Positions 24,731 to 33,194 are shown, counted from the stretch's first letter. The stretch: DNA of 39,388 nucleotides from Clostridiaceae bacterium (GCA_016297555.1 JAEDGK010000003.1:1-39388); one strand, 5' to 3'. The notes: a model not told the origin generated them from the letters alone. A program made the numbers and translations.

Positions 24731-25141
24731 TCAGTGACAACCGCCGCAGGAAGAGCATTCGCCGCCGCAGCTGTGCTCCTGCTCGGGCTCGCAGGTTGCA
24801 GGGTCTTCGCCCTGAAGGCAAAGTGCAAAAATACCTGTTATATACTGCATAAGCTTGTCAATTTCGGCTCTTGCCGCCTCATAAGCCTGCATATTGGGAT
24901 TAGCCATAATCTGAGTGTAAATCTCGCCGAACTCCTTGTCATAGGCTTCAAGCTTCTGCTCGTTCTTATCCTCTTTTGCAGCTTCGTGCTGAAACGACAT
25001 CTGAACAAGCTGAATTCTTGCTATCAGCTCGTTAAGAGCATCGTCCGCCTCGTTGGCTTTCTGAGCCTCCATAAGTTTGAGATAGCGTTCGTCCTGCTGA
25101 AGAAGAGCGCCAAGCTCTCTTGCTTTTGCAATTACATCCAT
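24731..25141 (-). CDS. YlbF/YmcA-family protein with Cys-rich tail
   Basis: This 136-residue helical protein matches the YlbF/YmcA (RicF/RicA) family: an N-terminal helix (VIAKARELGALLQQDERYLK), a DDALNELIARIQ helix and the long helix LEAYDKEFGEIYTQIMANPN. In Bacillus subtilis these proteins form the Y-complex with YaaT, which binds iron-sulfur clusters and promotes RNase Y-dependent mRNA processing. Here the tail ends with Cys125, 129, 132 and 135, a likely metal or cluster site. It follows miaB, as ymcA follows ymcB (miaB) in Bacillus. ATG is preceded by AGGAG. Which of the family's two subtypes it is cannot be settled by eye. Confidence 0.85.
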   Translation of the reverse strand: MDVIAKARELGALLQQDERYLKLMEAQKANEADDALNELIARIQLVQMSFQHEAAKEDKNEQKLEAYDKEFGEIYTQIMANPNMQAYEAARAEIDKLMQYITGIFALCLQGEDPATCEPEQEHSCGGECSSCGGCH

Positions 25142-25165
25142 TTTTGTTTCTCCTAACTGTATTAT

Positions 25166-25189
25166 TTAATACGACATTATCCGTATTAA
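25166..25189. promoter_or_regulatory. Inverted repeat between miaB and the ylbF-family gene
   Basis: TTAATACG (25166-25173) and CGTATTAA (25182-25189) are perfect 8-bp inverted arms around an 8-nt loop. It sits just after the miaB stop (about 15 bp) and before the next gene's ribosome binding site. There is no T-run, so it is not a clear terminator; an mRNA-processing stem or operator are possibilities. Confidence 0.35.
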
Positions 25190-25202
25190 TTGGTAAAGGT
25201 GA

Positions 25203-26627
25203 TTAATCCGAAAGCTTTCCGCGCAAAATCCATGTTAACGATTCCGTGACGGTGACATTGCGGAAAGTGCCGATAACGCTTTCATCGGCGGGAAATTCAA
25301 TTATAATATTCCCCTGAGTTCTGCCCTCAATCAAGCCGTTTTTGCCAACGCTCTCGCAAAGGACGCGGTAGGTTTTGCCGACCATAGAAGCCGTGCGCTC
25401 GGCGGCAATTACCTCCTGAGCATCAAGCAGTTCCTTGAACCAACGGCTTTTTTCTTCCTTTGAAACGGGGTCGGGCAGCTTTGCGGCAACCGTTCCCTCA
25501 CGCGGTGAAAAAATGAAGGTATACATTGAAGTAAACCTTGCTTCTCTGACAAGTGAAACCGTTTCAAGGAACTCTTCATATGTTTCCCCGGGGAAGCCGA
25601 CTATTACATCGCTCGTTACCGAAAGGTCGGGCATAACGGAATAGGCATAGTTAAGAAGTTCAAGATATTTTTCACGCGTATATCGCCTGTTCATTGCGTC
25701 AAGCACTCTGTTGCTTCCGCTCTGGAAAGGAAGATGGAGATGCCTTGCAACCTTTTTACACCTTGCCATTGTGTCAAGCAGCTCATGAGTGCAGTCTTTG
25801 GGGTGAGAAGTCATAAAGCGGATTATAAAATCGCCCTCGATTGAATTCAGTTTTTCAAGAAGCTGTGCGAAATTACAGCCGTAATCGGGGTATTTGCCGT
25901 AGGAATTGACATTCTGGCCGAGCAGAGTAATTTCTTTATAGCCCTCGGCAACAAGCTGCTCCGCCTCTTTGATTATCGTTTCGGGGTCTCTGCTGCGCTC
26001 CCTGCCCCTTACATAAGGCACAATGCAGTAGCTGCAAAAATTGTTGCAGCCGTACATTATGGGAAGCCATGCTTTGAAATCGCTGTCGCGGTGAACGGGA
26101 AGCTCCTCGGCAATAACTCCGTCGGCATCGGGGAGCTCATATATTTTTTTGCCCGTGCTGAGATTAAAATAAAGAAACTCGGGCAGTCTGTGAATAACAT
26201 GAGTGCCGAAAACGATATCCACAAACGGATAGCTCTTTCTGATTTTTTCCGCAATGTGCTTTTGCTGCATCATACAGCCGCAAAGCAGAATTTTCATATC
26301 GCGGTTTTCTGACTTTCTTGATTTGAGCGCGCCGACATTGCCGAACACTCTGTCTTCCGCGTGTTCCCTGATGGCGCAGGTATTATAAAGCACTAAATCC
26401 GCTCCGTCAAGCTCGTCAACAAGAGAATACCCCATTTCCTCAAGCATTCCTTTAAGACGCTCGCCGTCGGCAACATTTCCCTGGCAGCCGTAGGTATGAA
26501 CAAAAGCCTTGGGCGGCTCTGAAAAACGCTGCTCAATTATGCTTCTGACAAGCTGAGAATATTCCCTTTGCTTTTGCAGCTCATCGGATGAAACCGCTGT
26601 TTTGTTTATATTAAAATCGGCAGGCAA
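25203..26627 (-). CDS. miaB: tRNA-2-methylthio-N6-dimethylallyladenosine synthase
   Basis: This 474-residue radical SAM enzyme adds a methylthio group to the MiaA product at tRNA position 37. The N-terminal cluster cysteines are in YGCQGN (Cys48), NTCAIRE (Cys84) and LCGCMMQQ (Cys118). The radical SAM motif is GCNNFCSYC (Cys194, 198, 201), and the last 65 residues form a TRAM RNA-binding domain. I start it at TTG 26627: GGAGG lies 8 nt upstream, whereas the earlier ATG at 26651 has no ribosome binding site and falls only a few bases after the predicted transcription start. It leads the run that ends with the fumarase beta gene. Confidence 0.95.
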   Translation of the reverse strand: MPADFNINKTAVSSDELQKQREYSQLVRSIIEQRFSEPPKAFVHTYGCQGNVADGERLKGMLEEMGYSLVDELDGADLVLYNTCAIREHAEDRVFGNVGALKSRKSENRDMKILLCGCMMQQKHIAEKIRKSYPFVDIVFGTHVIHRLPEFLYFNLSTGKKIYELPDADGVIAEELPVHRDSDFKAWLPIMYGCNNFCSYCIVPYVRGRERSRDPETIIKEAEQLVAEGYKEITLLGQNVNSYGKYPDYGCNFAQLLEKLNSIEGDFIIRFMTSHPKDCTHELLDTMARCKKVARHLHLPFQSGSNRVLDAMNRRYTREKYLELLNYAYSVMPDLSVTSDVIVGFPGETYEEFLETVSLVREARFTSMYTFIFSPREGTVAAKLPDPVSKEEKSRWFKELLDAQEVIAAERTASMVGKTYRVLCESVGKNGLIEGRTQGNIIIEFPADESVIGTFRNVTVTESLTWILRGKLSD

Positions 26628-26660
26628 GTGATATTCCTCCATAATGAACATATATTGATT

Positions 26661-26689
26661 ATTATATAATAAAGCGCGGGATTATTCAA
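26661..26689 (-). promoter_or_regulatory. Promoter of the miaB operon, -35 inside the preceding terminator
   Basis: On the minus strand TTGAAT (26689-26684), a 17-bp spacer and a perfect TATAAT (26666-26661) form a near-consensus promoter. The -35 lies within the right arm of the 15-bp terminator hairpin at 26675-26711. Transcription should start near 26654, giving a leader of about 27 nt to the TTG start. Confidence 0.75.
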
Positions 26690-26711
26690 GAGGAAATTGA
26701 ATAATCCCGCG
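26675..26711 (-). terminator. Terminator of the tepA-ftsK-DUF3006 operon
   Basis: A perfect 15-bp stem (CGCGGGATTATTCAA and its complement, 26675-26689 and 26697-26711) with a 7-nt loop, followed on the minus strand by CTTTATTATAT. It lies about 33 bp after the DUF3006 stop and is the strongest hairpin between the two long minus-strand operons. Confidence 0.85.
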
Positions 26712-26743
26712 TATTTTTTATAAATAATATTAATTATCTGCCG

Positions 26744-26962
26744 TTATTCGTCAAAAAGGCTTTCGGCAAGGTCAAAATTAGCCTCGCGCCTAAGCTCGGT
26801 TTCACTTTCATCAACGGAATACATTCCGTCAGCATCGGGTATTATTATGCTCCCCTCCCGAAGCTCTCCGATTATGTTTTCAAGCAAAACGCCGTGCGTT
26901 TCACCGCCGTCATCAACACAAACGGCAATGCCGTTTTCAATTCTGTCAACGCTGAGATACAA
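26744..26962 (-). CDS. DUF3006 domain protein
   Basis: This 72-residue protein matches DUF3006: it starts YLSVDRIENGIAVCVDD, then LLENIIGELREGSII and DADGMYSVDESET before a helical acidic C-terminus. DUF3006 genes commonly follow ComEC-like lactamase-fold genes in Firmicutes; their function is unknown. I chose TTG at 26962 because GAGGTG lies 6 nt upstream and the protein then begins at the family's usual N-terminus. That ribosome binding site overlaps the preceding gene's TGA stop, so the two are probably translationally coupled. It is the last gene of the tepA-ftsK operon. Confidence 0.8.
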   Translation of the reverse strand: MYLSVDRIENGIAVCVDDGGETHGVLLENIIGELREGSIIIPDADGMYSVDESETELRREANFDLAESLFDE

Positions 26963-26972
26963 GCAAATCACC

Positions 26973-27896
26973 TCATTGGTTTTCGTATTCGACACTTAGC
27001 TCGGTTCCGTCGCTTCTGATAACAATGTCACCGCAGATATCCGTTCTGTAAATCCTGTCGGTATAATTTGCAATTCGTTTCAGCACGGATTCGTGCGGAT
27101 GGCCGTAATCGTTATCCTCGCCGCACATTATAATGCAAATTTCGGGCATAACCGCTTCAAGGAATTTCTTTGAGGAAGAAGTTTTTGAGCCGTGATGACC
27201 GACCTTGATAACATCGCTTTTAAGCTGTGCTCCGCCTGCAATAATCTCAGCTTCCTCCTTGGTTTCGGCATCGCCCGTAAACAGGAACGACTTTCCGCCG
27301 TAGGTCAGGCGTGTAACAACAGAAAAATTGTTAAGATTATCTGCATCATATGAAATCGGAGCAAGTATTTCAAAAACCGCACCGCCAAGCTCGTATGTCT
27401 GACCCACGCAGGCGGGAATCGCCTTAGCCCCCGAAGCTTTTATGGCTTTCAGCAAAGCGGTATAAGTTGAGTTGGTGGGAGTAAGCTCTTTTGAAATGCG
27501 CGGCATTATGATTTTATCTGCGCCGAATTCCGAAAGAACCTCAGGCAGACCGCCGATATGGTCGGTATGCGGGTGAGTAGCAATAATATAATCAAGTTTC
27601 TCAATTTTAAGTGAGCGCAGATAGTTTATAACCTTTGTTTCATGCTCGTTTTCGCCGCCGTCAATAAGCAGAGTTTTGCCGTTGCAGACAACAAGCGAGC
27701 AATCGCCCTGACCGACATCAATGTAATGAACTGCAAAGCCGTCGGTATCGGCGTCTACGCCGAGAGTTACGCCCGGATCCTCGCCCCAAAGCCCGGACGC
27801 ACTGCCAACGGCATAAATCAAGGCAATCAAAATAATTGCGACAGCGTAAAGCAGTTTCTTATTTATTCTTTTTTCTGTTTTTATATTGTCTTTCAT
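26973..27896 (-). CDS. Secreted or membrane-anchored ComEC-like metallo-beta-lactamase hydrolase
   Basis: This 307-residue protein has one N-terminal transmembrane segment (residues 14-35), then VHYIDVGQGDCSLVV, a block typical of ComEC-type lactamase domains. The metal motifs ATHPHTDHIGG (HxHxDH at 108-113), FLFTGDAETKEE and VIKVGHHGSKTSS are complete. The domain should hydrolyse a phosphodiester or another ester outside the cytoplasmic membrane; for ComEC itself a DNA-degrading role has been proposed. Channel segments are absent. It overlaps the radical SAM gene by 38 bp and is followed by DUF3006. It is closer to the ComEC pattern than the relative at 4362-5363. Confidence 0.88.
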   Translation of the reverse strand: MKDNIKTEKRINKKLLYAVAIILIALIYAVGSASGLWGEDPGVTLGVDADTDGFAVHYIDVGQGDCSLVVCNGKTLLIDGGENEHETKVINYLRSLKIEKLDYIIATHPHTDHIGGLPEVLSEFGADKIIMPRISKELTPTNSTYTALLKAIKASGAKAIPACVGQTYELGGAVFEILAPISYDADNLNNFSVVTRLTYGGKSFLFTGDAETKEEAEIIAGGAQLKSDVIKVGHHGSKTSSSKKFLEAVMPEICIIMCGEDNDYGHPHESVLKRIANYTDRIYRTDICGDIVIRSDGTELSVEYENQ

Positions 27897-29736
27897 TGCC
27901 GCTTGCGTACCTTTCTTTACCGCTCGGAGCTTTGCGTTTTTCCGGAGCTGTCAGACATTTATCTGAAAAGCCTATCAAATCCCTCCTGCCTGCTTTTATA
28001 AGCGCTTCGCGCACGAGGGCGGCGTTTTTTGGATTAAAATATTGGAGCAAAGCTCTCTGCATAGCTTTTTCGTGCGGGTCTTTGGCTACATAGACTTCTT
28101 TAAGGGTGTATGGGTCAAGCCCCGTATAAAACATACAGGTTGAAACCGTTCCGGGAGTCGGATAAAAATCCTGAACCTGCTCGGGTCTTACGCCGATTTT
28201 TTTAAGGAACAGCGCAAGCTCAACCGCTTCTTTCAGAGTGCTCCCGGGGTGTGAGGACATAAGATAAGGAACGAGATACTGCTCCTTACCCACGCTCTTT
28301 GTATATTTGAAATATCGCCTTGAAAATTCAACATATGCTTCAATATGCGGCTTGCCCATTTTATCAAGCACCGCTGCAGAGCAATGCTCGGGCGCTACCT
28401 TTAACTGACCGCTGACATGATTTTCAACAAGCTCCTTAAAAAACGAATCGTCCTTATCGGCAAGCATATAATCATATCTTATACCTGAGCGAACAAACAC
28501 CTTTTTAACTCCCGGCAGTGAACGCACGGCACGCAGAATGTCAAGATATTCGCTGTGGTCGGGCTTTAAATTCGGGCACGGAACGGGAGCGAGGCATTTC
28601 TTGCCCTTGCAAAGTCCGCGTTCCTCCTGCCCGTCGCAGGACGGGCGGCGGAAATTCGCCGTGGGACCTCCGATATCATGGATATAGCCTTTGAAATCCG
28701 GAAGCCGAGTCAGAAGCTTTGCTTCACGGATTATTGATTCCTTACTGCGGGTTGTTATATATCTGCCCTGATGAAAAGCAAGCGAGCAGAAGTTGCAGCC
28801 GCCGAAGCAGCCGCGGTTATGCGCTATCGAAAAGCGCACCTCCTCAATGCCCGGAACACCGCCCTCGCTCTCGTACATCGGATGGTAAGTACGCATATAC
28901 GGCAGAGCGTAAACCTCGTCAAGCTCCTTTTGTGAAAGCGGTATGGCGGGAGGATTCTGAACGAGCATTCTGCCGCCGTGGCGCTGTTTGATTGCCTTTC
29001 CTCTGAAAAAATCCTGCTCATCCTGCTGAATACGGCACGAAACAGCGTATTCCTTTTTTGAATTGCACACATTTTCAAACGAAGGACACTCCGCGCCTGA
29101 GTACGGCGTTTCTCGAACATCTACGCTGTAACATGTTCCGCGGATATCTCTGATTTCCGACACTCTGTCGCCCGCGGAAAGCCGTTTTGCAATTTCGACA
29201 ATCGAGCGTTCACCCATACCAAAGGAAATAAGGTCTGCCTGAGCGTCAAAAAGTATTGAGCGGCGCACCTTATCGTCCCAATAATCATAGTGGGCAAATC
29301 TGCGGAGCGACGCTTCCAAGCCGCCGATGATTATGGGTATATCGCCGTAAGCTTCTCTTATTCTGTTGCAATAGACTATTACGGCTCTGTCGGGTCTGAG
29401 ACCGATTTTTCCGCCGGGGCTGTAATAATCGGAGCTGCGTTTTTTCTTAGCAGCGGTGTAATGAGCAACCATTGAATCGATGTTTCCGCTGCTGACAAGG
29501 AAGCCGAGCTTCGGCTTGCCGAAACGCATAAAATCATCGGTATTATGCCAATCGGGCTGAGCAAGAAACGCAACCCTGAAGCCCGCGTTTTCAAGCACCC
29601 TTGTTATAATCGCCGCACCGAAAGCGGGATGATCAACATAGGCGTCTCCGCTCACATAGACAAAATCGGGGCTGTCCCAGCCGCGAGCAGTCATTTCTTC
29701 TTTTGTGACGGGTAAAAATCCGTTAATCTTACTCAA
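27859..29736 (-). CDS. YgiQ-family radical SAM protein
   Basis: This protein of about 625 residues has the YgiQ N-terminus (FLPVTKEEMTARGWDSPDFVYVSGDAYVDHPAFG, broken here), the conserved SLRRFAHYDYWDDKVRRS block and a radical SAM cysteine motif in HNRGCFGGCNFCSLAFHQG. A second Cys group lies in GLCKGKKCLAPVPCPN. The C-terminal tail is Lys/Arg-rich and likely disordered. The reaction is not established for the family. I set the start at TTG 29736: GGAGG lies 6 nt upstream, while the ATG 6 bp earlier directly abuts that GGAGG. The start overlaps ftsK by 8 bp, and the 3' end overlaps the ComEC-like gene by 38 bp. Confidence 0.88.
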   Translation of the reverse strand: MSKINGFLPVTKEEMTARGWDSPDFVYVSGDAYVDHPAFGAAIITRVLENAGFRVAFLAQPDWHNTDDFMRFGKPKLGFLVSSGNIDSMVAHYTAAKKKRSSDYYSPGGKIGLRPDRAVIVYCNRIREAYGDIPIIIGGLEASLRRFAHYDYWDDKVRRSILFDAQADLISFGMGERSIVEIAKRLSAGDRVSEIRDIRGTCYSVDVRETPYSGAECPSFENVCNSKKEYAVSCRIQQDEQDFFRGKAIKQRHGGRMLVQNPPAIPLSQKELDEVYALPYMRTYHPMYESEGGVPGIEEVRFSIAHNRGCFGGCNFCSLAFHQGRYITTRSKESIIREAKLLTRLPDFKGYIHDIGGPTANFRRPSCDGQEERGLCKGKKCLAPVPCPNLKPDHSEYLDILRAVRSLPGVKKVFVRSGIRYDYMLADKDDSFFKELVENHVSGQLKVAPEHCSAAVLDKMGKPHIEAYVEFSRRYFKYTKSVGKEQYLVPYLMSSHPGSTLKEAVELALFLKKIGVRPEQVQDFYPTPGTVSTCMFYTGLDPYTLKEVYVAKDPHEKAMQRALLQYFNPKNAALVREALIKAGRRDLIGFSDKCLTAPEKRKAPSGKERYASGNERQYKNRKKNK

Positions 29737-32290
29737 AATCATCCTCCGAGCCTGCGAAATCGTCATCGTCCTCAAAAACATCGTCAATACTCGGCGCGCC
29801 TGCGCCGTTTGCAAGAGCCTGCATTTCATACCATTGCTGTTTTGTAATTAAAACCGCTCTGGGCTTTGCGCCCTCGGACGGACCGACAATTCCTTTTTCT
29901 TCAAGCTGATCCATAACTCTTGAAGCACGGGCATAGCCGAGCTTGAGTTTTTTCTGAAGCATGGTTGTGGAAGCTCCGCCCGCATTGACGACAACCTCTA
30001 TTGCATCGTTGAGTGCGGGATCCCAATCCTCGCCCTCATCCTCAAAATCAGCAGAGCGCTTTTTGGCATTTTCAGCCGCAGCGGCTTTCGCTTCGATTTC
30101 GTGAATTGTATCTTCATTATATGTAGTCTGAGCCTGCTGCTTGATGTGATTAACAACCTTTTCAACCTCTGCGTCGGAAATAAAGCAGCCTTGAACACGC
30201 AGAGATTTTGATGAGCCTACGGGGCTGAAAAGCATATCGCCGTTGCCGAGCAGTTTTTCCGCTCCGACGGCATCAAGAATTGTTCTTGAATCAATCTGTG
30301 AAGAAACCGAAAGCGCAATACGGCTCGGAATATTCGCCTTGATTATGCCCGTAATAACATCGACAGAGGGTCTCTGAGTTGCGATAACAAGATGAATACC
30401 TGCGGCTCGCGCCATCTGAGCAAGGCGGCAAATGGAATCCTCAACCTCTTTTGGAGAAACCATCATCAAATCCGAAAGCTCGTCAATAAAAATAACAATC
30501 TGGTGCATTTTCTGAAGATCGTCTCTTGTTTCGCAAAGCTTATTGAAGCCTTTGATATCTCTGACGCTGTTTTCGGAAAATTGCATATATCTTTTTTCCA
30601 TTTCGCCAACCGCCCAGCCGAGCGCACCCGCCGCCTTGCGCGGATTTGAAACAACGGGAACTTCAAGATGGGCTATGCCGTTATAAATGGTAAACTCAAC
30701 CATTTTGGGGTCAATCATAAGCAGCTTGACCTCATCGGGCGAAGCGTTATAAAGAATACTGACTATCATTGAATTAAGACAGACGGATTTGCCCGAGCCT
30801 GTTGTGCCCGCTACAAGCAGATGCGGCATCTTGGCAAGGTCTGCACAGATAATATTGCCCGTTATGTCTTTTCCGAGAGCAACCGTAAGCTTGCTTTTTG
30901 AATCCCTGAACTGAGGTGTATCAATGATTTCACGCATTGTTACCATTGATTTTGCGCTGTTGGGCACTTCGATTCCGATTGCAGATTTGCCGGGAATGGG
31001 TGCTTCGATACGCACGCTTGTTGCCGCAAGGCGCAGAGCGATGTCGTCCGCAAGATTTGTTATTTTGTTAATTCTGACGCCCGCATCGGGAACAAGCTCA
31101 TATCTTGTAACCGAAGGTCCTCGGCATATGTTGGTTATTTCAGCCTTAATTTTAAAGCTTTCAAGAGTTGCAATCAGCTTCTTTGCGCCGAGCTGCATCT
31201 CCGCCATATTATCTGTGCCGCCCTCTCTTTCGGCAAGATTGAGGCAGTCAATGGGCGGGAAAACATAATCGGGCTTTTCCGCTTCCTGCTCCGCTTTTTC
31301 TTCCTCGGGAAATTCGCGCGGATCTTCCTCGGGCTCGCCGTCCGCAACAGGGGGCGCGGCTTTTCTTCTTTTCGGTTTTTCCTGAGCGACGGCGGCTTCA
31401 ACCGTTTCCTCTATTATCTCCGTAGGTTTGGCATCGGGAAGCCTTACAACGGGTATCTCCGGCATCGGAGCTTCGTCAACGGGTGCAAAGGTTGATTCGT
31501 CCGTAACAAAATTATCCTCAAACTTTTCAACGGAAACAGTCGGCTGCTCGGGAGGGCTGAAAGGCTTTTTCGCCTTTTCTTTTTCTCTCTCCTGCTCAAG
31601 CTGCTCACGGCGCATGGCATTTTGCTCAAGCTTTTCGTTTGTCATCTCGCCGACTTTTCTGACGGGTTTTTTTATTGCATTGAAAAGCCCGAGCAGAGTT
31701 GTGCCCGTTAAAAGCATTGCAAGCACGGCAAGGAGAATAATAACGGTTATACCCGCGCCTACCTTGCCGAAAAGCTTGGAGATAAGTCCCCCGATAATTG
31801 AGCCGATAACGCCGCCGTTATCAAGAGCGGCAGCCTTGTCCCACGAATCGGCAATCTGATCCCTTATCGAAACCAAAGAAAGATACTCGGCTTCGTTTGC
31901 AAAAATATGTATGGCTCCGCTGAGCAGAGCAACAAAAATGCCTGTGCCCGTAAGGTTTGCGGCAATGCTGCCGAGCGGCTTGTCCTTGGCATAAACTATC
32001 GCCATATATATGAGCAAGGCGGGCATAATATATGCACAGAATCCGAAAATTCCGAACATTGCATTGTGCAGTTTGAGCCACACGCTTTCACCTTTTATAA
32101 ATGCAACGCAAAGCAGAAAAACCGCAGCCGCCATCATAATTATCGCCGCTTTCTGGCGCTGAACCGCTGCGGAAACCTCTTTTTTCTCGGGTGCGGACTG
32201 CTTTGACTGCGAAGCCTTGGCACTTTGGCTCTTTGGTGCAGGCTTTTTCTTTTGTGAACCGCCTGTTTTTTTCTTTTGGGTGTTTGCCAT
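29729..32290 (-). CDS. FtsK/SpoIIIE-family DNA translocase
   Basis: This 853-residue protein pumps chromosomal DNA through the closing septum. It has a Lys-rich start, four or so membrane segments (about 50-210), a Pro/Glu-rich linker (215-350), and the motor with AGTTGSGKSVCLNS (Walker A) and IVIFIDELSDLMM (Walker B). The C-terminal gamma winged helix (GGASTTMLQKKLKLGYARAS, broken at the end; then RVMDQLEEKGIVG) reads polarity sequences in DNA. It follows tepA by 5 bp, an order known for Bacillus spoIIIE. ATG is preceded by AAAGGATGAAATAA. Whether it serves sporulation or vegetative segregation cannot be told from sequence. Confidence 0.95.
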   Translation of the reverse strand: MANTQKKKTGGSQKKKPAPKSQSAKASQSKQSAPEKKEVSAAVQRQKAAIIMMAAAVFLLCVAFIKGESVWLKLHNAMFGIFGFCAYIMPALLIYMAIVYAKDKPLGSIAANLTGTGIFVALLSGAIHIFANEAEYLSLVSIRDQIADSWDKAAALDNGGVIGSIIGGLISKLFGKVGAGITVIILLAVLAMLLTGTTLLGLFNAIKKPVRKVGEMTNEKLEQNAMRREQLEQEREKEKAKKPFSPPEQPTVSVEKFEDNFVTDESTFAPVDEAPMPEIPVVRLPDAKPTEIIEETVEAAVAQEKPKRRKAAPPVADGEPEEDPREFPEEEKAEQEAEKPDYVFPPIDCLNLAEREGGTDNMAEMQLGAKKLIATLESFKIKAEITNICRGPSVTRYELVPDAGVRINKITNLADDIALRLAATSVRIEAPIPGKSAIGIEVPNSAKSMVTMREIIDTPQFRDSKSKLTVALGKDITGNIICADLAKMPHLLVAGTTGSGKSVCLNSMIVSILYNASPDEVKLLMIDPKMVEFTIYNGIAHLEVPVVSNPRKAAGALGWAVGEMEKRYMQFSENSVRDIKGFNKLCETRDDLQKMHQIVIFIDELSDLMMVSPKEVEDSICRLAQMARAAGIHLVIATQRPSVDVITGIIKANIPSRIALSVSSQIDSRTILDAVGAEKLLGNGDMLFSPVGSSKSLRVQGCFISDAEVEKVVNHIKQQAQTTYNEDTIHEIEAKAAAAENAKKRSADFEDEGEDWDPALNDAIEVVVNAGGASTTMLQKKLKLGYARASRVMDQLEEKGIVGPSEGAKPRAVLITKQQWYEMQALANGAGAPSIDDVFEDDDDFAGSEDDFE

Positions 32291-32295
32291 TTATT

Positions 32296-33084
32296 TCATC
32301 CTTTCGGAATGTTATTATCGGAAGCCCCGTTTTCGGCTTCACGCTCATTTATTAAATCATATAAACAATTCAAAGCATCAGACAGACTGCCGAGCGAATC
32401 TATCAGCCCCTCTTTAACGGCGGCTTCACCGCTGAGAACCGTTCCCACATCCATAACAAGCTCGCCGGTTGCAAGCATCATTTCTCTGAAACGGTCGGGC
32501 GAAATTTCCGAATTATCGGAAACAAAGCGGACGATTCTTTCCTGCATCTGCTCAAAATACGAGAGAGTTTGCGGAACTCCGAGCACCAGACCGTTCATAC
32601 GCACGGGATGAATGGTCATTGTTGCCGACGGAGTGATAAAAGAGCGGTCGGTAGAAACCGCAAGCGGCACACCGATTGAATGACCTCCGCCGAGAACGAG
32701 CGATACGGTAGGCGTTGTCATACCCGAAACAAGCTCGGCAATGGCAAGCCCTGCTTCAATATCGCCGCCGACCGTGTTTAAAATCATAATAAGTCCGTCA
32801 ACCTCGTCGCTTTCTTCAATAGCCACAAGCTGAGGAATGACATGTTCGTATTTTGTGGTCTTATTTTGGGCGGGAAGTATATAATGACCTTCTATCTGAC
32901 CGATAATAGTCAGGCAATGAATAAGATGCTCGCCTTTTTTCACGGTAACCGAGCCCGATTCGATTATATTGCTCAATGCAGACTGACCCTCGCCGCAGTC
33001 TGCTCCCGAGCTGTTAAAATCAGGCGACTGCCACGGAGGAGAGGGCAGAAAAAAGTTTTCCCTTTTATTTTTATTGCTTTTCAT
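32296..33084 (-). CDS. tepA: TepA/ClpP-like serine protease
   Basis: This 262-residue protein is a ClpP-fold protease of the translocation-enhancing TepA type. The serine is in GGGHSIGVPLAVS, the histidine in ATMTIHPVRM, and LIMILNTVGGDIEAGLAI is the conserved substrate-binding strand. In Bacillus tepA lies directly before spoIIIE, as here, and has been linked to protein secretion and spore development. I start at ATG 33084 because AAAGGAAAG lies about 9 nt upstream; an ATG 57 bp earlier has no such site. A promoter with extended -10 lies 82 bp upstream, so this gene heads the operon ending with DUF3006. Confidence 0.85.
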   Translation of the reverse strand: MKSNKNKRENFFLPSPPWQSPDFNSSGADCGEGQSALSNIIESGSVTVKKGEHLIHCLTIIGQIEGHYILPAQNKTTKYEHVIPQLVAIEESDEVDGLIMILNTVGGDIEAGLAIAELVSGMTTPTVSLVLGGGHSIGVPLAVSTDRSFITPSATMTIHPVRMNGLVLGVPQTLSYFEQMQERIVRFVSDNSEISPDRFREMMLATGELVMDVGTVLSGEAAVKEGLIDSLGSLSDALNCLYDLINEREAENGASDNNIPKG

Positions 33085-33165
33085 TTCACACTTTCCTTTC
33101 TTGGAATAAAACAAATTTAGTATTCCGCAAAAGGCAGTCAATAAACATAAAATAGGTTATTGGTT

Positions 33166-33194
33166 ATTATACCACTTTTTGTGCTTCATTGCAA
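33166..33194 (-). promoter_or_regulatory. Extended -10 promoter of the tepA-ftsK operon
   Basis: On the minus strand TTGCAA (33194-33189), a 17-bp spacer ending TGG, and a perfect TATAAT (33171-33166) form a strong extended promoter. The predicted leader to the tepA ATG is about 75 nt. It faces away from the sirtuin promoter 39 bp to its right. Confidence 0.75.
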
